NCBI GenBank assembly: GCA_964517665.1
Contig: CAZFCY010000003.1
Location: 1-64,000 of the forward strand
Length of the DNA stretch: 64,000 nucleotides
Reading direction: 5' to 3'
Source of the DNA: Congregicoccus sp964517665
Lineage (GTDB): Bacteria > Verrucomicrobiota > Verrucomicrobiia > Opitutales > Opitutaceae
Shown here piece by piece: positions 25,173 to 32,970 of this stretch (its first letter is position 1; every line of letters begins with the position of its first letter). The notes under the pieces are model-generated. The model saw only the letters and a program-made list of their open reading frames with translations, made no database searches and was not told the origin of the DNA. The translations under genes and the position numbers were made by a program.

Positions 25173-25964
25173 TCAGCGCACGGCGCGCCAGACCCGCAGG
25201 CAGCCTTCGATCACGGCTTCCAGATCCGCCAGCGGGATCTGGTTCGGCCCATCCGAGAGCGCGCGGGCCGGATCGGGATGAGTTTCGAGAAACAGCCCCT
25301 CCGCGCCCGCGGCGAGGGCGGCGCGGGCGAGCGGCGGGACGAACTCGCGCTGGCCCCCGCTCTTGCCTCCGCCGGCGCCGGGAAGCTGCACACTGTGCGT
25401 CGCGTCGAAGACAGTGGGGCACGCATTGCCGCGCATGATGGCAAACGCGCGCATGTCCACCACGAGGTTCTGATAACCGAAAGTCGTGCCGCGCTCGGTC
25501 TGCCAGATCTCGGCCGCGCCCGACGAGCGCAGTTTTCCGACGACGTGTTTCATGTCGGAGGGCGAGAGAAACTGACCTTTCTTCACGTTCACGGTCCGGC
25601 CGCTTTTCGCGCAGGCGACGAGCAGATCCGTCTGCCGGCAGAGAAAGGCGGGAATCTGCACGACATCGACGACAGCGGCGACGGCTGCGACCTGCGTCGA
25701 TTCGTGGACATCGGTCAGGATTGGAAACCCGTAATCGCGCCGGATCGTGTCGAGCAGGGTCAGACCCGCCTCCATGCCGAGGCCGCGCGGGCCGTCGATC
25801 GACGTGCGGTTGGCCTTGTCGTACGAGCCCTTGAAGACGAGCCGGAGTTCGGGAAACGCCTCCTGAAGCGCTTTCAACCGCTCCGCCACCGCGCGGCTGA
25901 CCTGCTCGTTCTCCAACGAGCACGGGCCGGCGATGAGAAGAAGCTTGTCGGATTCGAAGAGCAT
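25173..25964 (-). CDS. kdsA: 3-deoxy-8-phosphooctulonate (KDO8P) synthase
   Basis: 263 residues, full length. LLIAGPCSLENEQVSRAVAE is the N-terminal motif; its Cys marks the metal-dependent class, where metal-free enzymes have Asn. FKGSYDKANRTSIDGPRG, VKKGQFLSPSDMKHVVGKL, VFDATHSVQLPGAGGGKSGG and LFLETHPDPARALSDGPNQI are the expected active-site loops, including the metal ligands His, Glu and Asp. It condenses phosphoenolpyruvate with arabinose 5-phosphate to give KDO8P for lipopolysaccharide, so the organism has a Gram-negative outer membrane. It follows pyrG on the same strand, a common pairing, with 119 bp containing an inverted repeat between them. Confidence 0.96.
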   Translation of the reverse strand: MLFESDKLLLIAGPCSLENEQVSRAVAERLKALQEAFPELRLVFKGSYDKANRTSIDGPRGLGMEAGLTLLDTIRRDYGFPILTDVHESTQVAAVAAVVDVVQIPAFLCRQTDLLVACAKSGRTVNVKKGQFLSPSDMKHVVGKLRSSGAAEIWQTERGTTFGYQNLVVDMRAFAIMRGNACPTVFDATHSVQLPGAGGGKSGGQREFVPPLARAALAAGAEGLFLETHPDPARALSDGPNQIPLADLEAVIEGCLRVWRAVR

Positions 25965-25983
25965 GGCGGCGCGAAGCGCAGCG

Positions 25984-26077
25984 GTCGAAAGTCCAAATGT
26001 CGAAGGTCGAAAGCCGGAATCGTGCGGTGATCGGTCGTGTCCGGCGACTTTCGACTTCTAGACCTTCGACTTTCGAC
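25984..26077. repeat. Inverted repeat made of GTCGAAAG-type units between kdsA and pyrG
   Basis: The left arm 25984-26015 contains repeated GTCGAAAG/GTCGAAGG units. The right arm 26043-26077 contains their complements (CTTTCGAC/CCTTCGAC) in nearly the same order. Pairing is imperfect but extensive over about 30 positions across a 27-base loop. It sits between two co-directional minus-strand genes and could be a processing or pausing hairpin, or a mobile simple-sequence repeat. Confidence 0.65.
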
Positions 26078-26083
26078 AACCTC

Positions 26084-27688
26084 TCAGACTTTCGACTCCT
26101 TCCGGGCCAGGCAGGCGGCGATGAAGGAGCGGAAAAGCGGATGGGCGCGATTCGGCTTCGATTGAAACTCGGGGTGAAACTGCACGCCGACGAACCACGG
26201 GTGGCCCGCGATCTCGACGATCTCCACGAGGTCGCGCTTCGGGTTGCGACCGCTCACGCGCAAGCCGGCGGCGGCGAGTTTCTCGAGGAAGGCGTTGTTC
26301 AATTCATAACGATGGCGGTGCCGCTCGCGCACCGAGGCGGCGCCGTAGGCCTCGCCCGCGATCGTGCCCGGCGTGAGCGCGCACTCGTAGGAGCCGAGGC
26401 GCATGGTCGCGCCCTTGTCCACGATCTGCTTCTGCTCCTCCATCAACGTGATGACGGGGTGCGGCGTATCTTCGTCGAACTCCAGGCTGTTCGCGCCCTC
26501 GAGCCCGGCGACGTTGCGCGCGAACTCGATCACGGCGATCTGCAGGCCGAGGCAGAGGCCGAAATACGGCACCTTGTTTTCGCGGGCGAAACGGGCCGCG
26601 TTGATCTTGCCCTCCGTGCCACGGTCGCCGAAGCCGCCGGGCACGAGGATGCCGTCGAGCCCGCGCAGCTTTTCGAGGCCGCTCTCGTCCTCGAGCCGCT
26701 CGGCGTCGATGCGCACGATGTTGACCGCGCAATCGTTGGCGATGCCGCCGTGGCTGATCGATTCATAGACGGACTTGTAGGCGTCCTGCAGCTCGATGTA
26801 CTTGCCGACCACTCCGATCGTCACGCGCCCGGCAGGCGACTTCAGGCGGCGCACGACGTCGGCCCACTCGGACGCGTTCGGCGGCGGAGCGTTCAAGCCG
26901 AGCAGTTGCACGACGAGATCGTCCATCTTCTCGCGCTGGAGCATGAGCGGCAGTTCGTAAATCGAGTCCTCGACATCGAGTTCCTCGATCACGGCCTTGA
27001 CCGGGACGTTGCAGAAGAGGCTGAGTTTCTCGCGCATCTCGGGCGTCATGGGATGATCGCAACGACAGACGAGGATGTGCGGCTGGATGCCGATCTCGCG
27101 CAGCTTGGCCACGGATTGCTGCGTGGGCTTCGTCTTCAACTCGCCCGCCGCCTTCAGGTAAGGGATGAGCGTGACGTGGATGAACACGACATTGCCCGGC
27201 CCCGCCTCGAGCGCGAACTGGCGCATGGCTTCCAGAAACGGCAGGCCCTCGATGTCGCCGGTCGTCCCTCCGATCTCGGTGATGAGGACGTCCACGTCCT
27301 TCCCGGCGGAGAGGATGCGCTCCTTGATCTCGTTGGTCACGTGCGGGATGACCTGCACGGTTTTCCCGAGATAGACGCCGCGGCGCTCCTTCTGGATCAC
27401 GGCCTCGTAGACCTGGCCGGAGGTGAGATTGTTCAACCGCGACAACTTGCCCGAGGTGAACCGCTCGTAGTGCCCGAGATCGAGGTCGGTCTCCGCGCCG
27501 TCCTCGAGCACGTAAACCTCGCCGTGCTGGAAGGGGCTCATCGTCCCCGGATCGACATTGAGGTAGGGGTCGAATTTCTGGATCCGCACCACCATCCCCC
27601 GTTGCTCGAGGAGCGCGCCGAGCGCGGCAGCCGTCAGCCCCTTGCCGAGCGAGGAAACCACGCCTCCGGTGACAAAGATGTATTTCAC
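26084..27688 (-). CDS. pyrG: CTP synthase
   Basis: 534 residues, the normal length. The N-terminal amidoligase domain begins MKYIFVTGGVVSSLGKGLTA (P-loop) and includes DPYLNVDPGTMSPFQHGEVY. The C-terminal glutamine amidotransferase domain has the nucleophile Cys in YFGLCLGLQIAV, the oxyanion strand in LDGILVPGGFGDRG and the His-Glu pair in VGVQFHPEFQSKP. It makes CTP from UTP with glutamine-derived ammonia. It lies 82 bp downstream of a small membrane protein gene and upstream of kdsA, all on the minus strand. Its product supplies CMP-KDO synthesis among other uses, which fits the kdsA pairing. Confidence 0.98.
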   Translation of the reverse strand: MKYIFVTGGVVSSLGKGLTAAALGALLEQRGMVVRIQKFDPYLNVDPGTMSPFQHGEVYVLEDGAETDLDLGHYERFTSGKLSRLNNLTSGQVYEAVIQKERRGVYLGKTVQVIPHVTNEIKERILSAGKDVDVLITEIGGTTGDIEGLPFLEAMRQFALEAGPGNVVFIHVTLIPYLKAAGELKTKPTQQSVAKLREIGIQPHILVCRCDHPMTPEMREKLSLFCNVPVKAVIEELDVEDSIYELPLMLQREKMDDLVVQLLGLNAPPPNASEWADVVRRLKSPAGRVTIGVVGKYIELQDAYKSVYESISHGGIANDCAVNIVRIDAERLEDESGLEKLRGLDGILVPGGFGDRGTEGKINAARFARENKVPYFGLCLGLQIAVIEFARNVAGLEGANSLEFDEDTPHPVITLMEEQKQIVDKGATMRLGSYECALTPGTIAGEAYGAASVRERHRHRYELNNAFLEKLAAAGLRVSGRNPKRDLVEIVEIAGHPWFVGVQFHPEFQSKPNRAHPLFRSFIAACLARKESKV

Positions 27689-27770
27689 CTGCGAGTGTTA
27701 AGTCGCCCCGAAAACCACTGACAAGACAAAGGTGCCCGTCGCGGACAACGACCGCGACCTCCGCCTCCGC

Positions 27771-28037
27771 TCACGGGGAAGGCGGGGGCGGATAGGCTTC
27801 CTCCTGCAATCGCTGCACCGGCGCCGGTTCCACCTGCTCGGGATCGTCCGTGAGGCGCTGCCAGGCAAACCAGATGCCCGCGACGACGAGCGCGAAAAAC
27901 ATCGCCACGCCGAGGATGCGCAGCACACGCCCCAGCAGCATGAAAATCACCGCGAGAACGATGACCGCTCCGCCGATGACGAGCCAGGTGGGATAACCCG
28001 CCAGCCTTTCCTGCAATGAGACCAACCAGTCGGACAC
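27771..28037 (-). CDS. Small predicted membrane protein, two transmembrane segments
   Basis: 88 residues (MSDWLVSLQERLAGYPTWLV at the start). Two hydrophobic segments, about 18-38 (WLVIGGAVIVLAVIFMLL) and 40-60 (LRILGVAMFFALVVAGIW), are followed by an acidic, proline-rich cytoplasmic or periplasmic tail ending YPPPPSP. No known domain is recognised. Coding is supported by the amphipathic start, the clean double-span pattern and its place directly upstream of pyrG on the same strand. It may be co-transcribed with pyrG; no function can be assigned. Confidence 0.7.
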   Translation of the reverse strand: MSDWLVSLQERLAGYPTWLVIGGAVIVLAVIFMLLGRVLRILGVAMFFALVVAGIWFAWQRLTDDPEQVEPAPVQRLQEEAYPPPPSP

Positions 28038-28108
28038 GCGGCGATTAGTTCAGCGCGCCGCGCGCGGGGCAAACGCAAAGACGAGGCAAAACAAAACGCC
28101 CGCCCCGC

Positions 28109-28132
28109 AGCCCCGCCCGGGAGGGCAGGGCT
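28109..28132 (-). terminator. Possible terminator after the GH105-GH28 operon
   Basis: A 10-bp stem (AGCCCTGCCC with GGGCGGGGCT, one G-T wobble) and a 4-base loop lie 12 bp after the stop of the minus-strand GH105-GH28 gene. On that strand a GC stretch and then TTTTGTTTTG follow, so the T run is displaced by about 12 bases. It may be only a weak intrinsic terminator. Confidence 0.4.
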
Positions 28133-28144
28133 ATGGGCCGGACG

Positions 28145-30721
28145 TCAGCGCCCGGCTTGCGCCGGCTTCGCCTCGAGGACGACGTTTTCCATCAACAGCG
28201 AACCGACGCCATTCATCACCTCGGTCGCTTCGAGGCCCCGAAACGTCGAGTCGAGGATGCGGATGTCGTCGATCACCGCGCCGGAAAAACTGGTCAGCCG
28301 CGCGACCCGCGGGCTGGAGTGGCTCACGATGTCGCGCATCTCGACATTGCGCACGACAGGCCGGTGCGGGCCGCGCGCGCCTTCCTCGTAGTTGAGATTG
28401 ATCTCGAGCGCGGCCACGCCGACACGGCCGATCTCGACGTCGCGCATGTAAATGTTCTCGATCACGCCGCCGCGCCGCGCGTTGGACTTGAAGCGCAATC
28501 CGCGCAACAGATGCGGGCTGTCCATGCGGCAGCCCTCGACAAACACATTGCGGCAGCCGCCGGATATCTCGCTTCCGATGACAACCCCGCCGTGGCCCTC
28601 CTTCATCGCGCAATTGCGGATGATTATATTCTCCGAGGGCGCCCCGACACGGCGGCCGTCGTTGTTGCGGCCGGACTTGATCGCGATGCAGTCGTCGCCC
28701 GTGTCGAAAAAACAATCCTCGATCAGCACGTCGCGGCACGACTCGGGATTGCAGCCATCGCCGTTCGGCCCGAGCCCGATCACGGTCACTCCGCGGATGG
28801 TCACATTCGCGCACAGCACGGGGTGGATGTGCCACATCGGCGAATCCTTCACCGTGACGCCTTCGATCAAGACATTCCGGCAGCGGTACGGTTGTATCAT
28901 GTTCGGGCGCATGTGCCGCCCCTCGCCGAACACGCGCCCGGCGACCGGCACGCCCTGCTCGCCCATTTCGAAAAGCGGGCCGCGGCTCGCATGTTGCCAG
29001 GACTGCGAGCCGTCGGGCTGGCGGCGCGTCCAACGCCACCACGTCTCCTCCGTCGCGGCGCCATCGAGCGTGCCCTTGCCCGTGATCGCTATATTCTCCT
29101 GCTCGAACGCATAAACCATGGGCGAGTAATTCATCAACTCCACGCCCTCCCACCTTGTAAACACGAGCGGCAGATACTTCTTCGGATCCGAATCGAACCG
29201 GAGCGTCGCGCCCTCGACGAGATGCAGGTTCACATTGCTCAGCAGGTGGATCGCGCCGGCTCGAAACACGCCCGCCGGAACAATCACGCGTCCGCCCCCC
29301 GCCTCATGGCAGGCCTCGATCGCCGCGCGTATCGCGTTCGTGGAATCGATTTCGCCGCCCGGAGCCGCGCCGAAATCCACGATGGAAAAATCACGGTCGG
29401 GAAACGTCGGCGCGACGATCCGCGCGAGAATCTCCGGAACCACGCCCCATCCTTTTCGCGCGACCTTTGCGGTCGAGGGCGCGGCCGCGCCGCCAAGCAC
29501 GCGGTCCACTTCGACGCCGGCAAGGATGAACGGCCCGACGCCCTTGAGGTCGTTGCTCACGATCGGCTCGCCGACATAATAAGCAAAGGATCCATCGCGG
29601 CCGTTGCTCAACCCGGCGACACGGCAACACCGGTTCAGATCGACCAGCCCCTGCCCGTCGGCCGTGATGAACTGCTCGAGCAAACCTGCGAAACCGCGCT
29701 TGATTACGTCGATATACAGCGCGCGCGGCAGGTGGCCGCGATCGACTCCCTTGGCCAGCGCGCGCACGAACATGCAAGACGCCGTCGCTTCGAGGTAGTT
29801 TCCCTCCCGATCTCCCTGATCCAGAACCTGCCACCACACGCCGCTCGCCGGATCCTGAAAACGCGCGATGCCCGCCGCGGCGCGACTGAGAATCTCGATC
29901 ACGGCGGTCCGCCGCGGATGATCCTCCGGCAGGAAATCCAGCGCATCGACGAGCGCCATTGCATACCAGCCGATGGCGCGACCCCAAAAGTTGGGCGACA
30001 CGCCGGTCTCCTTGTCCGCCCAGTCCTGTTCGCGGCTCTCGTCCCAGCCGTGATAAAAGAGGCCTGTCTTCGCGTCGTAGGCATGGCGGTCCATGAGCGC
30101 GAGCTGCCGGACCGCCTCGTCGATCGCATCCGGTTCGCTGAACAACACGCCATAGTGGGCGAGAAACGGCGCGGCCATATAGAGGCCATCGAGCCACATC
30201 TGATACGGGTATCGCTGCTTGTGCCAGAAGCCGCCGTCGCTCGTCCGCGGCTGGTCGCGCAACTGTTGGCGGAGCGTGTCCGCCGCCGCGCGATGGCGCG
30301 CGTCTCCCGTGCGCTCGAAGAGCGTGAGGAGCAGCTTGCCCGGCGCGATGAGGTCGAGGTTGTAGGCATCGACGTTATAACGCGCAATCGCGCCGTCCGG
30401 CGAAACAAAGCTGCCCACCACGTCCTGGCCGTGGTCGCGATAGCGCGTGTCGCCCGTGGCGCGCGTCACCTCGGCGAGCGCGAGGGCGAGCAGCGCCGTG
30501 CCGTAATCCCAGCCCGAGCGGGGCGAGCCGCCGAGCCGCAGCGTGTCGCCCCGGCGCGTCATCTCGGAATCGGCCATGCGCACGGACCACTCGAGGGGTG
30601 TGGCGCCGTTGAAATCCGCCTCCCCGGAAGCCGCGCGAACCGGCGCGCAGGCGGCGAGCAATAACAAAACCGAAACCGGGACATGGCGCGGGCGCGTCGA
30701 GCGAAATATCATAAAGAACAC
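28145..30721 (-). CDS. GH105 unsaturated rhamnogalacturonyl hydrolase fused to GH28 polygalacturonase
   Basis: 858 residues. The N-terminus VPVSVLLLLAACAPVRA has a lipobox-like LLAAC, so it is probably a lipoprotein. Residues about 40-375 are a six-hairpin GH105 domain, with the expected catalytic Asp in PYQMWLDGLYMAAPFLAHYG and the conserved SPNFWGRAIGWYAMALVD. Residues about 395-858 are a GH28 beta-helix with all motifs intact: NGDGCNPES, TGDDCIAIKSG, KEGHGGVVIGSE and RGLRFKS. The two halves would cleave the galacturonan/rhamnogalacturonan backbone and remove unsaturated uronyl ends left by lyases. Last gene of the second pectin locus, 37 bp after the six-hairpin glycosidase. Confidence 0.93.
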   Translation of the reverse strand: MFFMIFRSTRPRHVPVSVLLLLAACAPVRAASGEADFNGATPLEWSVRMADSEMTRRGDTLRLGGSPRSGWDYGTALLALALAEVTRATGDTRYRDHGQDVVGSFVSPDGAIARYNVDAYNLDLIAPGKLLLTLFERTGDARHRAAADTLRQQLRDQPRTSDGGFWHKQRYPYQMWLDGLYMAAPFLAHYGVLFSEPDAIDEAVRQLALMDRHAYDAKTGLFYHGWDESREQDWADKETGVSPNFWGRAIGWYAMALVDALDFLPEDHPRRTAVIEILSRAAAGIARFQDPASGVWWQVLDQGDREGNYLEATASCMFVRALAKGVDRGHLPRALYIDVIKRGFAGLLEQFITADGQGLVDLNRCCRVAGLSNGRDGSFAYYVGEPIVSNDLKGVGPFILAGVEVDRVLGGAAAPSTAKVARKGWGVVPEILARIVAPTFPDRDFSIVDFGAAPGGEIDSTNAIRAAIEACHEAGGGRVIVPAGVFRAGAIHLLSNVNLHLVEGATLRFDSDPKKYLPLVFTRWEGVELMNYSPMVYAFEQENIAITGKGTLDGAATEETWWRWTRRQPDGSQSWQHASRGPLFEMGEQGVPVAGRVFGEGRHMRPNMIQPYRCRNVLIEGVTVKDSPMWHIHPVLCANVTIRGVTVIGLGPNGDGCNPESCRDVLIEDCFFDTGDDCIAIKSGRNNDGRRVGAPSENIIIRNCAMKEGHGGVVIGSEISGGCRNVFVEGCRMDSPHLLRGLRFKSNARRGGVIENIYMRDVEIGRVGVAALEINLNYEEGARGPHRPVVRNVEMRDIVSHSSPRVARLTSFSGAVIDDIRILDSTFRGLEATEVMNGVGSLLMENVVLEAKPAQAGR

Positions 30722-30758
30722 CCTCGCAAACAGAACTCCGCCACAAGCGCCGCGGCGG

Positions 30759-32945
30759 TCACGGCATGGGATGCAACCCTTCCGACTTCACGGTCCAGGA
30801 GCCGTCCTGAGGGAACCCCGGGGCGTTGACATCCGGCGCGCCATCCCAGCCCCCGGCCATGAGCCCGACGGCGGTGAGAAGCGCGGCATTCACCGGCAGG
30901 TACGCCGGCACGCCCCGCGGCTCCTTCGGGCGGCGCACATGGCCGTTGTTCATGAAGCGCGACGCAGGCGCGTCGTTGCAGAGAATATCGACCGCCGTCT
31001 GCGGCTCGCCCAAACGGGCCGCGGTGAGCGCGCCCTGTCCGTAGGCCCAGCTCACCCAGCGCTTGACGCCGACAGGACTGCGGCGATTGACCTCGTGGAA
31101 AGTGCGGCGCGCGGTTTCGAGATCGACCATCTCAGTCTCGGGAAGGAACCCGAGCGCCATGAGCATCGAGGTCGGAACGCCGTCGGATTTCTCATACATG
31201 TCGGGAAACGTTTCGATCTCGAGATACTTGCCGTCGCTCTCGGGCAGACGGGAAAGCTTCGCGAGAATATCGTCCCAATGCGGCTCGCGCTCGAGCCCGA
31301 GTCGCTCGCGCCAGGCCTGCGCGACCTTCAATCCATAATGCCAGTACGCCAGCTCGAAGGCGGGGTTCTGCGTGAGATTCTCGCCCGTGCTCTCGCTCAC
31401 GTTCTTGATCGGCGGGCCGAGCACATAGCGCTTGGTCGCCTCGTCATAAACAGCGAACGAGGCGAGAAACTTCGCGGATTCGAAAACAACTTCGCGATAC
31501 CTGTCCAACGTCTCCCGCTCCGGTTTGGCGCGATGGACGAGTTCGGAAAGATAAATCGGATTCGGCTGGTTCCAGATGATGAAGGGATTGATCGTCCCGG
31601 GGCTCGGGCGCCCGTCGATCCCGGCCATCTTCGGCCAGCGCACGCCCTCGAAGCCCTTCTCCGCGGCGTCGGCCATGCCCTTCGGCAATATATCGATGTA
31701 CCAGCCAAGGCCTTTTTCCAGAAGCTCGACGTGGCCCCACTGATAAAACTGGGCCGCGTGCCAGAAATACATTTCGGAATTGTGCTTCCCATACCAGGTG
31801 ATGTTGGTCAGCCCCGACTCGGAGGGAGGAAATGATCCGGCGTAATTCACCCGCACGAGATACTGCGAGAGCACGATGCGCCGCTCGAGTTCCGCCGCGC
31901 GCGGATCGCGGCTGGCCGACAGATCGATCGCGCCACCCGCCGTCCAATAATGCTTCCAGCCGTCGATGCTCGATTGCCCGACACTGGCGACAGACGCGGC
32001 CGGCGAGGCATCCGCCCCGGGGAGAAACTCGCAGGTGAAGGCGATCCTCCCGGAGTCGCGCGCCTGAAGCCGAAAGTCGTGGGCCGCGGACTCGGAGAAC
32101 GCGGCGTCGCCCGCCCACGAAAGTTTCACGCAATAGCGATCGTCGTCGAGCGCGCGCTCGAGCAGGCGCGTGTTTCCCTCCGAGCGGATGACGGAAGTCC
32201 GGTGCCTCTCCGCGTCCCACACGAAGGGCGGCTTGTTCTTGGACGGGAGATCGTAGGAGTAGGGAAAACGGAAGCGGACCGCGAGCGAGCCATCCTCGAG
32301 GAGCGGCGAATCGACCGACACCGCCACGAGGCTGCGGTCGGCGTGCGCCATGGTTTCGACGCGCACCGTCTTCCCGCCAAGGGAAAACGAGCTGCTCACG
32401 ACGCCGGTCCACAGATCGAGAGTCTGATCGACATCCGTTATATCGGAGGCCTCGATCGCGCGCCCCTTATAAACAAAGCCGATCTGCCCCAACGGAATCG
32501 GATGCGGGTTTTCGCGAAAGTAGGCTCCGGCGGGGCTGTGCTGCAAGCCGGCGTACTGAATCGTGCGCCCATGAAACGGATAGGGCTTCATCGCGTCCTC
32601 CAACGCGAGATTCTCCGTGTTCGGAAACGAATGCCACGCCCAGGTGGACATGGTTTCGAGGGGAATCCCTTCGCGATGATACAACGCCCCCATGCTCTGA
32701 AGACCGGTGGCGTCGACCGTGAACGCGAAGTCGCCGTTGCCGACACTGAGCGGACTCTCGGGATCAACCGAGGCCACGTGAACGTTATGACGGGAAACGA
32801 GCGCCTCCCGATCGATGCGCCCTTCCCCGGCCAGGGCGGTGAAGCCCAGGCCGGGGATTGAGAGCAACGACAACAGCGACAGGGCCAGGCGCGGATGGCG
32901 CGAAGCGCGAGCAGGGTGACGGAGGCTGTTGTCGGAAGGTGTCAT
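30759..32945 (-). CDS. Six-hairpin (alpha/alpha-barrel) glycosidase-like exported protein
   Basis: 728 residues. A hydrophobic segment near residues 20-38 (LALSLLSLLSIPGLGFTALA) is a signal peptide. The N-terminal half is a beta-sandwich (SVGNGDFAFTVDATGLQSMG, GKTVRVETMAHADRSLVAVS), as in GH65/GH95-type enzymes. The C-terminal half is an alpha-rich barrel with TWYGKHNSEMYFWHAAQFYQ and NPAFELAYWHYGLKVAQAW. The layout and the SVGNGDFAFTVD opening place it in the six-hairpin glycosidase superfamily. I could not assign a CAZy family with confidence. It lies in a pectin-degradation operon between the TonB receptor and the GH105-GH28 gene, so an exo-acting role on rhamnogalacturonan side chains is plausible. 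Confidence 0.75.
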   Translation of the reverse strand: MTPSDNSLRHPARASRHPRLALSLLSLLSIPGLGFTALAGEGRIDREALVSRHNVHVASVDPESPLSVGNGDFAFTVDATGLQSMGALYHREGIPLETMSTWAWHSFPNTENLALEDAMKPYPFHGRTIQYAGLQHSPAGAYFRENPHPIPLGQIGFVYKGRAIEASDITDVDQTLDLWTGVVSSSFSLGGKTVRVETMAHADRSLVAVSVDSPLLEDGSLAVRFRFPYSYDLPSKNKPPFVWDAERHRTSVIRSEGNTRLLERALDDDRYCVKLSWAGDAAFSESAAHDFRLQARDSGRIAFTCEFLPGADASPAASVASVGQSSIDGWKHYWTAGGAIDLSASRDPRAAELERRIVLSQYLVRVNYAGSFPPSESGLTNITWYGKHNSEMYFWHAAQFYQWGHVELLEKGLGWYIDILPKGMADAAEKGFEGVRWPKMAGIDGRPSPGTINPFIIWNQPNPIYLSELVHRAKPERETLDRYREVVFESAKFLASFAVYDEATKRYVLGPPIKNVSESTGENLTQNPAFELAYWHYGLKVAQAWRERLGLEREPHWDDILAKLSRLPESDGKYLEIETFPDMYEKSDGVPTSMLMALGFLPETEMVDLETARRTFHEVNRRSPVGVKRWVSWAYGQGALTAARLGEPQTAVDILCNDAPASRFMNNGHVRRPKEPRGVPAYLPVNAALLTAVGLMAGGWDGAPDVNAPGFPQDGSWTVKSEGLHPMP

Positions 32946-32970
32946 GCTTTCTTCTGTATTTGTTCGACGA

